Positions 37,348 to 45,569 of a stretch of 64,000 bases of DNA are shown here, one piece after another (position 1 is the stretch's first letter; every line of letters begins with the position of its first letter). The notes under the pieces are model-generated. The model ran no database searches and was not told the origin of the DNA. It saw only the letters and a program-made list of their open reading frames with translations. The stretch spans positions 434,001 through 498,000 of the forward strand of contig NZ_CP136758.1 of NCBI RefSeq assembly GCF_032930845.1, read 5' to 3'. A program made the translations under genes and the position numbers. The stretch is from Parvularcula sp. LCG005. Lineage in GTDB: Bacteria; Pseudomonadota; Alphaproteobacteria; Caulobacterales; Parvularculaceae.

Positions 37348-38013
37348 ATGGCCGACAGACGCCCTGCCAAGAACCAGCCCGCCAGCTTTGCCTGGTCGTC
37401 CGACAATGAGGACTGGTGTGCTGCGCAGCTCAAGAAATACCCGGCCGGCCGCCAGGCGTCGGCAGTCATTCCTTTCCTGTGGCGTGGTCAAAAGCAAGAA
37501 GGATGGGTCTCCATCCCGATGATGGAAGCGATCGCTGAGCAACTCTCAATGCCTTATATCCGGGTCTATGAGGTCGCGACCTTCTACACGATGTTCAATC
37601 TGAAGCCCGAAGGCACCTATTTCGTCCAGCTTTGCGGCACGACACCGTGCATGCTGCGCGGGGCAGAGGACCTGATCGCGGTGTGCGAGAAGGTGATTGG
37701 ACCGCAGGGCGCCATCACCGACAGCGGTAATCTTTCATGGCTCGAAGTCGAGTGTCTTGGCGCCTGCTGCAACGCGCCGATGGCGCAGATCAATGACTAT
37801 TACTATCAGGACCTGACACCGGAAACGTTCGAAGAGATCCTGCTCAAGCTGGATCGCGGCGAATATGTGGAGCCGGGCGTGTTCAACGACGGGCGACATA
37901 CCTCTGACCCTGAAGGTGAGAATACATCGCTGACCGATGAGTCGATCTATGATGGATCTGCGGCCAAGCCGATCGACAAGCTGCCCAATAGCGATCCTGC
38001 GCCAGCAAGCTGA
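37348..38013 (+). CDS. nuoE: NADH-quinone oxidoreductase subunit E (24 kDa type)
   Basis: NuoE is part of the NADH-oxidising arm of complex I and carries one 2Fe-2S cluster. The 221-residue protein has the cluster cysteines 96, 101, 136 and 140 (CGTTPCMLRG, CLGACCNAP) and the thioredoxin-like fold core (RVYEVATFYTMFNLKPEG). About 55 residues beyond the core form an acidic C-terminal extension. No nuo genes precede it here: nuoA-D are not next to it, and nuoF is about 6.2 kb away. Confidence 0.97.
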   Translation: MADRRPAKNQPASFAWSSDNEDWCAAQLKKYPAGRQASAVIPFLWRGQKQEGWVSIPMMEAIAEQLSMPYIRVYEVATFYTMFNLKPEGTYFVQLCGTTPCMLRGAEDLIAVCEKVIGPQGAITDSGNLSWLEVECLGACCNAPMAQINDYYYQDLTPETFEEILLKLDRGEYVEPGVFNDGRHTSDPEGENTSLTDESIYDGSAAKPIDKLPNSDPAPAS

Positions 38014-38033
38014 TTGTACCACCAAAAAACTTA

Positions 38034-38063
38034 TTGACTACAGATGTAGTCGGTCGATAGCAT
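38034..38063 (+). promoter_or_regulatory. Promoter with a BlaI/CopY-like operator before the TonB-dependent receptor
   Basis: TTGACT (38034-38039) and TAGCAT (38058-38063) are 18 bp apart. A perfect 16-bp palindrome, GACTACA-GA-TGTAGTC, occupies 38036-38051 and overlaps the -35 box. TACA-nn-TGTA is the core recognised by the MecI/BlaI/CopY repressor family, so the downstream gene is probably repressed and induced by a signal such as copper, another metal or a cell-wall antibiotic. No such regulator is in this window. Confidence 0.55.
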
Positions 38064-38146
38064 GACCGGACAAGGCGCGGCAAAAGCGCTGTCTAAAAAT
38101 TGTCCGGGGGTTCCCTTCAGCTTTTCTCGTTTGGGAATGGGACCTT

Positions 38147-40207
38147 ATGCTCTTGAGTACCGCTATGGCGATGGCGCTTGCCCTCTCGCCGGTGTCGACG
38201 CCTGTCGATAGTGCCGCCGCAACGCCTGATTCATTCATCGAAGACGGCAAACAGATTTTCACCAAGGCCTATTTTGTTCAGTACGCGCCGCAGACGGCGC
38301 GGGACATGCTTTTCAATGTGCCTGGATTTCAGGTGCGGCAGGCGGAAAGCCGCCGCGGCCTGGGGCAGGGCGGGACAAACGTCCTGATCAATGGCGCCCG
38401 CGTGTCTGGCAAGAGCAACGACCCGCTGGACGTGCTGGGACGAACCTCGGCGGAAGCTGTCATCCGTATCGAGATCGTTGATGGCTCCTCATTGGGAATA
38501 TCGGGACTGTCCGGTCCTGTGGCCAATGTGCTGATCGATAAATCCGCTCATACGGGCAATTGGGAGTACCGACCGCAATTCCGCAAAGGCGTGGCCGCCC
38601 GCATGCTGAATGGCTCCGTCTCCATGACGGGAGAGATTGAGGATGTGACCTACACGGTCGGTCTCAAGAACAACCAGTTCGTCAACGGGGGATGGGGGCG
38701 TGAGACGCTGACGTCCCCCGACGGGATCCTGCTTGAGGACCGGTACCTGAACGCTGAGCAGGATGGTCATCAGCCTCAACTGTCCGTGGCCCTCGGGCAC
38801 AAGGACGCGGCCGGACGCGAAGCCAATGTCAGCATCGAAGGGACGGCTTTCATCTATGACCGGTCGGAACGGACCGAAGCGGACGTGATCGATCCAGGTC
38901 AGCCGGACTATCTCAGGCTAAGCCGTCAGTCCGAAGATGAGTGGAATACAGAGCTGTCGGCAGACTACGCTCTTGATGCGTTCGGAGGGCGTCTGAAACT
39001 GATCGGATATCAGTATTTCGAGCATAGCCCGTTTGTCTCGACGCTGATGACGGAGGCGGACGGCGTCTCCATCGGCGGCAACCGGTTCGAACAGACCGTC
39101 GATGAGGGCGAATCCATCCTGCGCGCGGAACAGAGCTGGACCTTGGGGAAAGACCGTTCCATCGAATTGGCGCTGGAAGGTGTCTACAACTTCAATGACG
39201 CGGAATCGGCCTATAGTGAGATTGATGCGGACGGCATTGAAACAACGATCCCGCTCGACGACGCCCATACGAAGATTGAGGAACGGCGGGCAGAAGCGTC
39301 GCTCACCTACAATTTTCCGATCGGCGAGAAGATTGATGTGCAGTCGTCCTTTGCGATGGATTACTCCGAGCTCGAACAGTCCGGTGCTCTGGGCAAGACG
39401 CGAAGCTTCGTGCGACCAAAGGGCTTCATTTCTGCGACCTACAAGCCCCGCCCGAAACTGGAACTGCGCGGTCGGCTCGATCGCCGTGTGGGCCAGCTGG
39501 ATTTTGGCGCTTTCGCCAGTTTTCTTGATCTCGAATCCGGCAACGAGACGACGGGAAATAGCGAACTCGTGCCCGAACAGTCCTGGTTTCTTGAGGGGGC
39601 TGTAGAGAAGACGTTTACGGATGACAGCAAAATTACGCTGACCCTGCAGGGCGAGCGGATACAGGATATCGTCCAGTCAATCCCGATCGGTGATGGTGAT
39701 GGGCCGGGCAATGTCGATGAGGCCACGCGGTACAAGGGCGAACTGCTCGTTACCCAGAAAACGGATAAATGGGGGGTGCCGGGTGGCCAGCTGGACTGGC
39801 AGTTGACAGCCTATGGATCGGAAATTGAGGATCCGTTTTCAGGCGAAAAGCGACGAGTCGATGCCCAGACGCTTTACTACACGTCGATCAGTTTCCGGCA
39901 TGATATTCCTGAGACGGATTACGCCTACGGATTTCAGATCCAGCATTTTGAGGAGGCCCGGGCGTGGCGCCGGTCACAAATCTCCAAATTCGGTCCCAGC
40001 GAGCCGGCCGTCGAGATCTATGTCGAAGACAAGGACTTCTTCGGCGCAACGGCCACGCTGTATCTCTACAACCTCGCCATGTACACAGAGGATTACTGGC
40101 GCGACATCTATGACGGGTCGCGGCCGGGGGCGCCCGTCCTGTACCGGGAAAGCCAGGATATCAGCTTTGACCTGATTGGCGGCATCAATCTGAAAGGGAC
40201 GTTCTAG
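38147..40207 (+). CDS. TonB-dependent receptor-like outer membrane protein
   Basis: This 686-residue protein has a signal peptide (MLLSTAMAMALALSPVSTPV, cleavage near SAAA), a plug domain (about 30-135: YAPQTARDMLFNVPGFQVRQ, INGARVSG, AVIRIEIVDG) and a long beta-barrel ending in phenylalanine (INLKGTF), as outer-membrane barrels do. Typical substrates are iron complexes, oligosaccharides or vitamins. It is inserted between nuoE and nuoF and has its own promoter and repressor-type operator. Its stop codon is inside the left CTAG of the insertion sequence. Substrate unknown. Confidence 0.85.
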   Translation: MLLSTAMAMALALSPVSTPVDSAAATPDSFIEDGKQIFTKAYFVQYAPQTARDMLFNVPGFQVRQAESRRGLGQGGTNVLINGARVSGKSNDPLDVLGRTSAEAVIRIEIVDGSSLGISGLSGPVANVLIDKSAHTGNWEYRPQFRKGVAARMLNGSVSMTGEIEDVTYTVGLKNNQFVNGGWGRETLTSPDGILLEDRYLNAEQDGHQPQLSVALGHKDAAGREANVSIEGTAFIYDRSERTEADVIDPGQPDYLRLSRQSEDEWNTELSADYALDAFGGRLKLIGYQYFEHSPFVSTLMTEADGVSIGGNRFEQTVDEGESILRAEQSWTLGKDRSIELALEGVYNFNDAESAYSEIDADGIETTIPLDDAHTKIEERRAEASLTYNFPIGEKIDVQSSFAMDYSELEQSGALGKTRSFVRPKGFISATYKPRPKLELRGRLDRRVGQLDFGAFASFLDLESGNETTGNSELVPEQSWFLEGAVEKTFTDDSKITLTLQGERIQDIVQSIPIGDGDGPGNVDEATRYKGELLVTQKTDKWGVPGGQLDWQLTAYGSEIEDPFSGEKRRVDAQTLYYTSISFRHDIPETDYAYGFQIQHFEEARAWRRSQISKFGPSEPAVEIYVEDKDFFGATATLYLYNLAMYTEDYWRDIYDGSRPGAPVLYRESQDISFDLIGGINLKGTF

Positions 40208-40222
40208 GCTCCAGACTCAATC
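40208..40222 (+). repeat. Left terminal inverted repeat of the IS
   Basis: GCTCCAGACTCAATC; matches the complement of 41562-41576 in 13 of 15 positions (mismatches at positions 7 and 10). Together with the outer CTAG the match is 17 of 19. Confidence 0.8.
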
Positions 40223-40246
40223 GCGGCGATGTGATAAGGTCTCCCA

Positions 40247-40750
40247 ATGAGCAATACTACGTCAGAAGTTGATTTTCACAAGTTCGGGTCGGGCGAGTTC
40301 GAGTTCGGCGAATGGGCTACCCCATTTGCTGATGCGGCCATCGAGATTCTGGAGTTCGTTCATTCGCCCCGCCGACCGTGGCCCGATGATGCACCATTCC
40401 ATTATCGTATGGGCTCATTGCTTCGGTCACATTGCGACGCGGATCTCGTGGCGCGTATCTACGTCTACGAACCAGAGAAGGTCTATCGAGTAACTTTCGA
40501 TCATGTTTCTGCAATGAGACTGCTCGATGAAGGTGGGCTCCTTGAGCTATGGTCCAAGACGGAAGAGCTCGGGGGACGTCCTGGCCAAACGACGTTCCGG
40601 GTCCGGAATCATGGTTGGACCGAAGAGAGCGTTGTCTCGTTCCTTGCGACGGACGGTTGGTCATTCATCATAGCCAGCGATAATGAATGTCTTGAGGTCG
40701 TGAGCGCCAATCCCCCGGTGATAGAAGAAGAAACGTTGGAAACCTCATAA
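40247..40750 (+). CDS. IS passenger gene, hypothetical protein
   Basis: A 167-residue soluble, acidic protein with no signal or membrane segment. It lies inside the terminal repeats of the IS, on the strand opposite the transposase, and its stop overlaps the transposase stop by 6 bases. It resembles no transposase. Segments EPEKVYRVTFDHVSAMRLLDE, NHGWTEESVVSFLATDGWSF and IIASDNECLEVVSA suggest an alpha/beta or beta-rich single domain, reminiscent of small bacterial immunity-type proteins, but I cannot name a family. Base composition looks less GC-rich than the host genes. An AAGGT lies 7 bases before ATG. Confidence 0.65.
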   Translation: MSNTTSEVDFHKFGSGEFEFGEWATPFADAAIEILEFVHSPRRPWPDDAPFHYRMGSLLRSHCDADLVARIYVYEPEKVYRVTFDHVSAMRLLDEGGLLELWSKTEELGGRPGQTTFRVRNHGWTEESVVSFLATDGWSFIIASDNECLEVVSANPPVIEEETLETS

Positions 40751-41499
40751 CCAGAATGCCACGAGCGTGGCGATGGCAATGGCAGAAATGAAATTTCGAC
40801 CCAGCTTATCGTAACGCGTCGCGATCCGGCGGAAATCCTTGAGGTGACAGAAGGCGTTCTCGACCAGGTGCCGATCTCTGTATCGTGTCTTGTCGTAGGT
40901 GATCTTCCGCTTACGGTTGGACCTGCCGGCGATGACGGGCCTCGTCCCTTGGTCACGCATGGCTTTGCGAAAAGCGTTCGCATCATAGCCTTTATCAGCA
41001 ATGAGGTGCTTCGCGCCTTGCAGGCTGTTCGAGAACAGCTCAGTGGCCCGAACATCACTGACATTGCCGGGCGTGAGGTTAAGCGCGAATGGTCGCCCGT
41101 TCACGTCGGTGAGGATGTGGATTTTGCTGGTCTGACCACCACGCGAGGGGCCGATCCCTTGCGCATTCGCCCCCCTTTACCGCCGAACGCGGAGCGTTGC
41201 GCCTTCACATAAGTGCTGTCGATCGACGTGCTTGTCGTGACCGCGCCTGCAGCGGCCAACGCCTCGAGCATTCCTGTCCAGAAGCGCTTGCGGGACCAAC
41301 GATTGAAGCGATTGTAGACCGTGGTGTGCGGCCCGTACTCCTGCGGACAATCGACCCAACGGCACCCCGTCTTGAGGACATGGATGATGCCCGAGATCAC
41401 CCGCCGATCATCGACGCGCCGGGCACCAGGCTGGTTCCTCGGCATGAAAGGTTCGATCGACGCCCACTGCTCATCGTTCAGCCAAAACAGCTTGCTCAT
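40745..41499 (-). CDS. IS5-family transposase, two frames joined by a -1 frameshift
   Basis: The upstream frame starts at ATG 41499 (after GGAGCGAGGA) and runs to a stop at 41101; the downstream frame ends at 40745. The two overlap only between 41179 and 41101. A GGT-AAA-GGG-GGG-CGA run at 41181-41167 allows a -1 slip on the G tract; directly before it the -1 frame has a stop, so the slip must occur there. The fused product is 251 residues with catalytic D (TSTSIDSTYVKAQR), D (LIADKGYDAN) and E in the Y-(2)-R-(3)-E-(6)-K signature (YRDRHLVENAFCHLK). All three catalytic residues are present, so the transposase may be active. Confidence 0.9.
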
Positions 41500-41561
41500 T
41501 CCTCGCTCCGTCGCTGCTTTGACGTTGGGAATCATGATTTGCCATCAAGGATCAATGGGCT

Positions 41562-41576
41562 GATTGGGTTTGGAGC
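41562..41576 (-). repeat. Right terminal inverted repeat of the IS
   Basis: Read on the minus strand it is GCTCCAAACCCAATC. It lies directly inside the CTAG at 41577-41580 and pairs with the left repeat at 40208-40222. Confidence 0.8.
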
Positions 41577-42002
41577 CTAGTCCCGATCGGGGCTCCAGCC
41601 CTTTGGCGCCATTTCAAAATGATCGAATTCAAAGGCTGGGGCGACGGTACAGCTGACCAGGGTCCAGTCGCCCGTCGACTGGGCCGACTGCCAGGCACCG
41701 GCGGGTACCACGCCCTGCGGGGTCTGGCCCGCCATGGCATCCGCGCCAATTTGCACGGACAGGCGTTGGGCTGACTCTGCAATTTCAAGAACAAGTGGCG
41801 CCCCGGCATGGAAGAGCCAGATTTCAGTCGCATCGATACGGTGCCAGTGCGATCGGACCCCGCGCGGCAGGAGGAAAAGGATGGCTGTCGCCACGGACCG
41901 ACCGTCGACCTGACGCGAATCCCGAAACGTCTCCCTGTAGAAGCCACCTTCCGGATGCGGAGCAAGATCAAGGGCGGCAATGATATCCGAGGCGCTGGTC
42001 AT
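41577..42002 (-). CDS. Cupin-like protein (DUF985)
   Basis: This 141-residue protein belongs to the cupin_5/DUF985 family: LAPHPEGGFYRETFRDSR, ILFLLPRGVRSHWHRIDATE with metal-type histidines, WLFHAGAPLVLEI and VPAGAWQSAQSTGDWTLVSC. The fold is a small beta-barrel; activity is unknown. Its stop TAG is within the right CTAG of the insertion sequence, so the gene is intact after the insertion. Confidence 0.9.
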   Translation of the reverse strand: MTSASDIIAALDLAPHPEGGFYRETFRDSRQVDGRSVATAILFLLPRGVRSHWHRIDATEIWLFHAGAPLVLEIAESAQRLSVQIGADAMAGQTPQGVVPAGAWQSAQSTGDWTLVSCTVAPAFEFDHFEMAPKGWSPDRD

Positions 42003-42114
42003 GGCCTCAGGGTTGCTGGTGGCGCAGTGGTGGTCAAGTCCATTCGCCCTAGAGGTTGGCGATACGCCACGGGGCGGTTAAAGTTTGCCGGTTTTCTGCG
42101 AAAAGGTTTCATCC

Positions 42115-43068
42115 ATGCACCGTTCCGCTCTCGCCGTTTTTCTCGGTGTCGTTCTTTCCGCCTGCAGCGGTGCTGCGCCGACCGCGACGACAGAACCCGC
42201 TCTGCCGGAGAAGCGTCTGGCCCTGTCCTTTGATGATGCGCCGATGAGTGATGGGCCGATACTGACCGGTGATGAACGGACGGATGCGCTGATTACCACT
42301 CTTGCCGATCGCGAGGCACCGCCCGCCGTCTTCTTCGTCACGACTCAAGGTCTGGGCAGAGACAATGGGCGTGCACGGATTGAACGATATGTCGATGCCG
42401 GGCATCTGCTCGCCAACCATTCGCACAGTCATCAGGGGGCGAGCAGCACCGACCCCGCGATCTACATTGCCGATATCGACGAGGCTGAGCGTCAGCTGGC
42501 GGGCTTTGGCAATCGTCGCGCCTGGTATCGGTTCCCTTTTCTTGACGAAGGACGGCCGCTGGAACGGCGCGATCTTTACCGCTCGGCCCTTGCGGAACGT
42601 GGGCTGACGAATGGCTATGTGACGATGGACACCTACGACTGGTACCTGAACGACAAATGGCGTCGCGCGCTTGCCGCCGGGCAGATGGTCGATGAAGCGG
42701 CTCTCAAATCGGTCTATCTCGATATGCTCATGGCCAGCGTTGAGTATTATGACGAGCTGGCTGCGGAGTCGCTGGGGGAGAGTCCCGCTCACATCATCCT
42801 TTTGCATGCCAATGATCTTAACGCGCATTTTATCGGCGACTTTATTGATCGTGTCCGCTCGGAAGGTTGGACCCTTGTCAGCCCCGATGAGGTCTATGCC
42901 GACCCGATCGCGACGCAAACGCCCCAGACCTTGATCACAAATCAGGGACATGTGGCGGCGCTCGCCATTGACGGTGGCCGTTCACCCATCGGCATGACCC
43001 ATTTAGGGATCGAAGAAGATCAGATTGACGCACTGATTGAGACTCGGCAGGTCTTTGGCGAAAGGTAA
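42115..43068 (+). CDS. Polysaccharide deacetylase lipoprotein
   Basis: This 317-residue protein has a lipoprotein signal ending in LSAC (Cys17), then a NodB-type catalytic domain: LSFDDAP (37-43, catalytic base and metal Asp) and NHSHSHQ (101-107, metal histidines). Further conserved parts are RRAWYRFPFLDEG and IILLHANDL. Family members remove acetyl groups from chitin, peptidoglycan or surface polysaccharide; the substrate here is unknown. ATG at 42115 is chosen because the lipoprotein signal begins there; the upstream ATG gives an atypical N-terminus. Confidence 0.87.
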   Translation: MHRSALAVFLGVVLSACSGAAPTATTEPALPEKRLALSFDDAPMSDGPILTGDERTDALITTLADREAPPAVFFVTTQGLGRDNGRARIERYVDAGHLLANHSHSHQGASSTDPAIYIADIDEAERQLAGFGNRRAWYRFPFLDEGRPLERRDLYRSALAERGLTNGYVTMDTYDWYLNDKWRRALAAGQMVDEAALKSVYLDMLMASVEYYDELAAESLGESPAHIILLHANDLNAHFIGDFIDRVRSEGWTLVSPDEVYADPIATQTPQTLITNQGHVAALAIDGGRSPIGMTHLGIEEDQIDALIETRQVFGER

Positions 43069-43093
43069 GCTGCCGACTGAACTGGGGCCCATC

Positions 43094-43315
43094 ATGAACA
43101 AACCGCTTAAAGATAGCGTGGCGTTTCAAAAATGGATGATCCGCTTCGCGGTCATCGAATTTCTGGCCCTCGCCAGTTTCATCGGCTTCTGCCTGTTTTC
43201 GGACCAGGGCATCCGTGTGCTGGTCGGCGGCGTCGTTGTGATTTCGGCCGTCAGCGTGATCGTGCTGTTTCGCAAGATGGAAGCGTTTCACAAATCAAAC
43301 AGCAAAGCGGATTAA
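43094..43315 (+). CDS. Small membrane protein
   Basis: A 73-residue protein with two hydrophobic helices (FAVIEFLALASFIGFCLFS and VLVGGVVVISAVSVIVLF) and a basic C-terminus. ATG at 43094 is used because a further upstream start would run through the deacetylase stop. I do not recognise the family. It ends 2 bp before the convergent VPLPA-CTERM gene and may be co-transcribed with the deacetylase 25 bp upstream. Confidence 0.6.
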   Translation: MNKPLKDSVAFQKWMIRFAVIEFLALASFIGFCLFSDQGIRVLVGGVVVISAVSVIVLFRKMEAFHKSNSKAD

Positions 43316-43317
43316 GC

Positions 43318-44034
43318 TTAGCGTGCCTTGCGCAGACGGCGTGAGCCGAAGAACCCCAGGCCTGACAGGAAAAGGATAGCTGCACCGGGGACCGGCACTG
43401 GATCAGACGCGCCGATCAGCACTGGCGGGAAGCCACCAGGACCACCAGTGGGCGTCGTTGGCGGGAAGCCGGTCATGCGGACGAGTGGCTGGCGATTAAG
43501 CAGGGAAGTGAAGGCCGCATCACCGCCGGTCCACTCTTCGCCCGTGGTATCAGGGATCGAGAAATCACCTGCAACGATGGCGTCGCTGACCACGAGGTCA
43601 CCCATCGACAGGCTGGCATAGCGGATGGCCTCGGCTTCGAAGCATTCATTGGTGTCAGCGTGCGGGTTCAGCACATTACCGTGGCCGATATAGCGGGAGC
43701 CATCGGCATAGCGGCAATTGTCGAATTCAGGGTCGAGGTTCTCGTTTTCGGCAAAGCCGCTGCCGTCCTCGACGATGTCCTTGTCGGTACCGAATTCGTT
43801 GCGGGTGAACTCACCGGCGGCAGCGCGCTGCCGAACCGATGTGCGGCCAGAGAAGGGCAGGGCGCCAGTCCGCACCGTTTTCTCTTTCTTGACCGGCGAC
43901 GCTGCTGTCACCGCCACGTTCGCCATGCCCGATCCATCGGCCAGTCGCCCAAAGCTCGGGGCCAGCGCGCTGCCGACCAGGAGCAATGAGACGACAATGG
44001 CGGCCGGGGCGAGGAGGCGACGATTTAAACGCAT
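43318..44034 (-). CDS. VPLPA-CTERM-type exported protein
   Basis: This 238-residue protein has an N-terminal signal segment (RRLLAPAAIVVSLLLVGSAL) and a C-terminal sorting tail: VPVPGAAILFLSGLGFFGSR followed by RRLRKAR, i.e. a short motif, a hydrophobic helix and basic residues. This is the PEP/VPLPA-CTERM layout read by an exosortase. The middle is low in recognisable motifs, with Asn/Asp-rich stretches and two cysteines. Function unknown; such proteins usually go to the surface or biofilm matrix. An inverted repeat spans its ribosome-binding site. Confidence 0.8.
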   Translation of the reverse strand: MRLNRRLLAPAAIVVSLLLVGSALAPSFGRLADGSGMANVAVTAASPVKKEKTVRTGALPFSGRTSVRQRAAAGEFTRNEFGTDKDIVEDGSGFAENENLDPEFDNCRYADGSRYIGHGNVLNPHADTNECFEAEAIRYASLSMGDLVVSDAIVAGDFSIPDTTGEEWTGGDAAFTSLLNRQPLVRMTGFPPTTPTGGPGGFPPVLIGASDPVPVPGAAILFLSGLGFFGSRRLRKAR

Positions 44035-44063
44035 TGTTCACATTCCCTAATGAAGTGTGAACA
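44035..44063 (-). repeat. Inverted repeat over the VPLPA-CTERM ribosome-binding site
   Basis: TGTTCACA (44035-44042) and TGTGAACA (44056-44063) form 8-bp arms around a 13-base spacer holding AGGGA, the probable ribosome-binding sequence of the gene starting at 44034. It could be an operator or an RNA hairpin that hides the site. Evidence is the symmetry only. Confidence 0.35.
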
Positions 44064-44258
44064 TGACAAAGCAAGGCCCGTGCCGGTTGTGCGCTCTCCT
44101 GCACGTTTAAGGCGATTTTTTCGGGAGGAGCCCTGCGGGCCTGCCGCGATCCCGGCCCATGGGCGCATCCGCGCGGCAAAGCGCCCTAGCGCCTTGCCTG
44201 TCGCGCCATTTCGCCGTAGCTGGGCCCGACATCATTCTCGAACCATTTCGGGCGACCC

Positions 44259-45557
44259 ATGCTGCAAGACAAAGACCGTATTTTCACGAACCTCTATGGC
44301 CTTCAGGACCCTTTCCTTGAGGGCGCGAAAAAGCGTGGGGCGTGGAATGCGACCAAGGACATGCTGGATATGGGCCCCGAATGGGTCATCCAGCAGATCA
44401 AGGATTCAGGGTTGCGCGGCCGGGGCGGCGCCGGCTTCCCCACGGGGCTCAAATGGTCTTTCATGCCCAAGGAAGTGAAGGACCGCCCGCACTACCTGGT
44501 CGTGAACGCCGATGAATCAGAGCCCGGGACCTGCAAGGACCGCGAGATCATGCGCCATGATCCGCACCTGTTTATCGAAGGCTGCCTGATCGCCAGCTTC
44601 GCGATGAAGGCGAACGCCTGCTACATCTATATCCGCGGCGAATATATCTTCGAGCGCGAGCAGCTGCAGAAGGCCATCGACGAGGCCTATGCCAACAAGC
44701 TGATCGGCCCGGGCAACATCCATGGCTGGGATTTTGATCTCTACCTTCACCATGGCGCCGGCGCCTATATCTGTGGTGAAGAGACCGCGCTGCTTGAAAG
44801 CCTTGAGGGCAAGAAGGGCCAGCCGCGCCTGAAGCCGCCATTCCCGGCGGGCGCTGGCCTTTATGGCTGTCCCACCACCGTGAACAATGTGGAATCGATC
44901 GCCGTTGTCGGCACGATCCTGCGGCGCGGCGCGGGGTGGTTCAAAGGCTTTGGGCGTGAGAACAATGTCGGCACCAAGCTGTTCTGCATCTCCGGCCATG
45001 TGAACAAGCCGTGTAACGTTGAAGAAGAAATGTCGATCCCGCTGAAAACCCTGCTTGAACGCCATTGCGGCGGCGTGCGCGGTGGCTGGGATAACCTCAA
45101 GGCGGTCATCCCCGGCGGATCGTCCGTGCGCTGTCTGCCCAAGTCCATCTGCGATGACGTGCTGATGGATTTTGACGCCCTGCGCGAACACAAATCGGGC
45201 CTTGGCACCGCGGCCGTGATCGTGATGGACAAGTCGACCGACATGGTCAAAGCGATTGCCCGTATCGCCCATTTCTACAAACACGAATCGTGTGGTCAGT
45301 GTACCCCATGCCGTGAGGGTACGGGCTGGATGTGGCGTGTCCTCGTCCGCATGTCCGAAGGCAATGCTGAAATGTCAGAGATCGACAAGCTACTCGACGT
45401 GGCCGGACAGATCGAAGGGCACACCATCTGCGCCCTTGGCGACGCCGCCGCCTGGCCGGTGCAGGGCCTGATCCAGCACTTCCGTCATGAGATCGAAGAG
45501 AAGATCACGAACTATCGGTCGAACAAACCGCATGTGCAGGTGATCGCGGCGGAGTAG
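44259..45557 (+). CDS. nuoF: NADH-quinone oxidoreductase subunit F
   Basis: NuoF oxidises NADH in complex I using FMN and one 4Fe-4S cluster. The 432-residue protein has the FMN/NADH region [16 protein letters not shown] (51-66), the segment [20 protein letters not shown] and cluster cysteines near 345, 348 and 351 (CGQCTPC) with a fourth near 391 (HTICALGD). Its partner nuoE is about 6.2 kb upstream and nuoG about 7.5 kb downstream. No nuo gene is directly adjacent. Confidence 0.97.
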   Translation: MLQDKDRIFTNLYGLQDPFLEGAKKRGAWNATKDMLDMGPEWVIQQIKDSGLRGRGGAGFPTGLKWSFMPKEVKDRPHYLVVNADESEPGTCKDREIMRHDPHLFIEGCLIASFAMKANACYIYIRGEYIFEREQLQKAIDEAYANKLIGPGNIHGWDFDLYLHHGAGAYICGEETALLESLEGKKGQPRLKPPFPAGAGLYGCPTTVNNVESIAVVGTILRRGAGWFKGFGRENNVGTKLFCISGHVNKPCNVEEEMSIPLKTLLERHCGGVRGGWDNLKAVIPGGSSVRCLPKSICDDVLMDFDALREHKSGLGTAAVIVMDKSTDMVKAIARIAHFYKHESCGQCTPCREGTGWMWRVLVRMSEGNAEMSEIDKLLDVAGQIEGHTICALGDAAAWPVQGLIQHFRHEIEEKITNYRSNKPHVQVIAAE

Positions 45558-45569
45558 GGGCTGGCCTGC

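Larger units (their letters stand above)
40204..41580. mobile_element. IS5-family (IS427-like) insertion sequence with passenger gene
   Basis: The element lies between CTAG copies at 40204-40207 and 41577-41580, which are the target duplication (IS5-type target YTAR). Just inside are inverted ends: left GCTCCAGACTCAATC (40208-40222) and right GCTCCAAACCCAATC (41576-41562, minus strand), 13 of 15 identical. It encodes a transposase on the minus strand, split in two frames, and a separate 167-codon gene on the plus strand. The element is about 1.37 kb. It has entered the CTAG that joined the stops of the convergent TonB-receptor and cupin genes. Confidence 0.85.

Noticed and set aside
37072-37542. 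156-codon minus-strand frame overlapping nuoE and its upstream region
   Set aside because: Overlaps nuoE and the kinase start; no recognisable domain.
40730-40752. Possible alternative left end of the IS close to the transposase stop
   Set aside because: Match to the right end is only 9 of 14 and there is no CTAG beside it; the end at 40208 fits far better.
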